Shown piece after piece: positions 63,884 through 64,000 of a DNA stretch of 64,000 nt. Numbering within the stretch: position 1 is the first letter of the stretch; every line of letters starts with the position of its first letter. The notes beneath the pieces are model-generated. The model saw only the letters and a list, made by a program, of their open reading frames with translations, was not told where the DNA came from and did no database searches. The position numbers and the translations under genes are program-made. Origin of the DNA: Eubacterium sp. ER2 (GTDB lineage: Bacteria > Bacillota > Clostridia > Lachnospirales > Lachnospiraceae); contig NZ_JPJE01000027.1 in the NCBI RefSeq assembly GCF_000765215.1, positions 1 to 64,000 on the forward strand, in the 5' to 3' direction.

Positions 63884-64000
63884 GAAATGTAAACCTGGAA
63901 GAAAACGAACTGACTATTACTGCTATCTTCCAGCAGCACACAAAGGAAGAAACAATCCAAACACTGAAAGAAGCTTTGGAAGTTTTGGAACAGGAAGAAA
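63880..64000 (+). CDS. Start of a further ICE gene, truncated by the window
   Basis: Begins MRNVNLEENELTITAIFQQH, 40 residues visible. The ATG overlaps the previous stop by 4 bases (ATGA), and a G-rich site lies upstream. It is likely a small transposon-associated protein, but too little is seen to name it. Confidence 0.6.
   Translation, partial: MRNVNLEENELTITAIFQQHTKEETIQTLKEALEVLEQEE

Overview
This window is a chromosomal segment of a Gram-positive anaerobe, most likely a member of the Lachnospiraceae (Clostridium cluster XIVa). The signs are a Firmicutes-type origin (rpmH-rnpA-yidD-yidC-jag on one side, dnaA-dnaN-S4 gene-recF-gyrB-gyrA on the other), DUF4446 and DUF3881 genes beside parAB and serS, and purine-rich Shine-Dalgarno sequences throughout. 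No species can be named from the sequence alone.

Positions 1-7011 are accessory chromosome. They hold the end of an ABC-type transporter, a phenolic-acid (gallate-type) decarboxylase cluster (LysR regulator divergent from ubiD-ubiX-lpdD), a DUF2975/XRE/DUF4173 membrane-regulator set, and a C_GCAxxG_C_C redox protein. The UbiD enzyme has lost about half its length by an in-frame internal deletion. From 7012 to 28655 lies the replication origin. DnaA-box clusters flank dnaA on both sides, and replication genes run away from it on the minus strand. On the plus strand follow the ribosome/RNA/membrane-insertion genes, the tRNA-modification genes mnmE-mnmG and rsmG, three perfect parS sites, parA-parB, serS and DUF3881.

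A tRNA-Arg(CCT) gene at 29010-29083 marks the apparent left edge of an integrative and conjugative element (ICE) of the Tn1549 / C. difficile CTn type, which runs off the right end of the window. It is visibly more AT-rich than the chromosome. Its left arm has eight copies of a TTAGCTG/CAGCTAA heptamer, a ParB-ParA-ParB partition module and a RepA-like initiator. Next comes a cargo patch: a frameshifted peptidase E, a ClbS/DfsB-family protein and an XRE-membrane regulator. A control switch follows, with XRE repressor and ImmA-like protease divergent from a Y-family DNA polymerase and YolD-like partner. Four operator-like repeats lie in or beside two face-to-face promoters.

The transfer half starts at about 40.2 kb. 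It contains a structured leader, a sigma region-4-like activator, a 1753-residue surface adhesin, PcfB, the VirD4 coupling protein, Maff2, VirB6-like, PrgI, VirB4, an NlpC/P60-3D hydrolase, DUF4315, CD1107-like, topoisomerase III, DUF5688 and a RadC-JAB/ArdC fusion. Relaxase, integrase and excisionase are not in the window and presumably lie beyond 64000.

The observations most worth checking are the operator/promoter switch at 37672-37818, the heptamer cluster at 29106-29410, a 37-bp sequence found three times in the ICE (40325, 41379, 57823), the probable ATA start codon of the NlpC/P60 gene, and the half-length UbiD.
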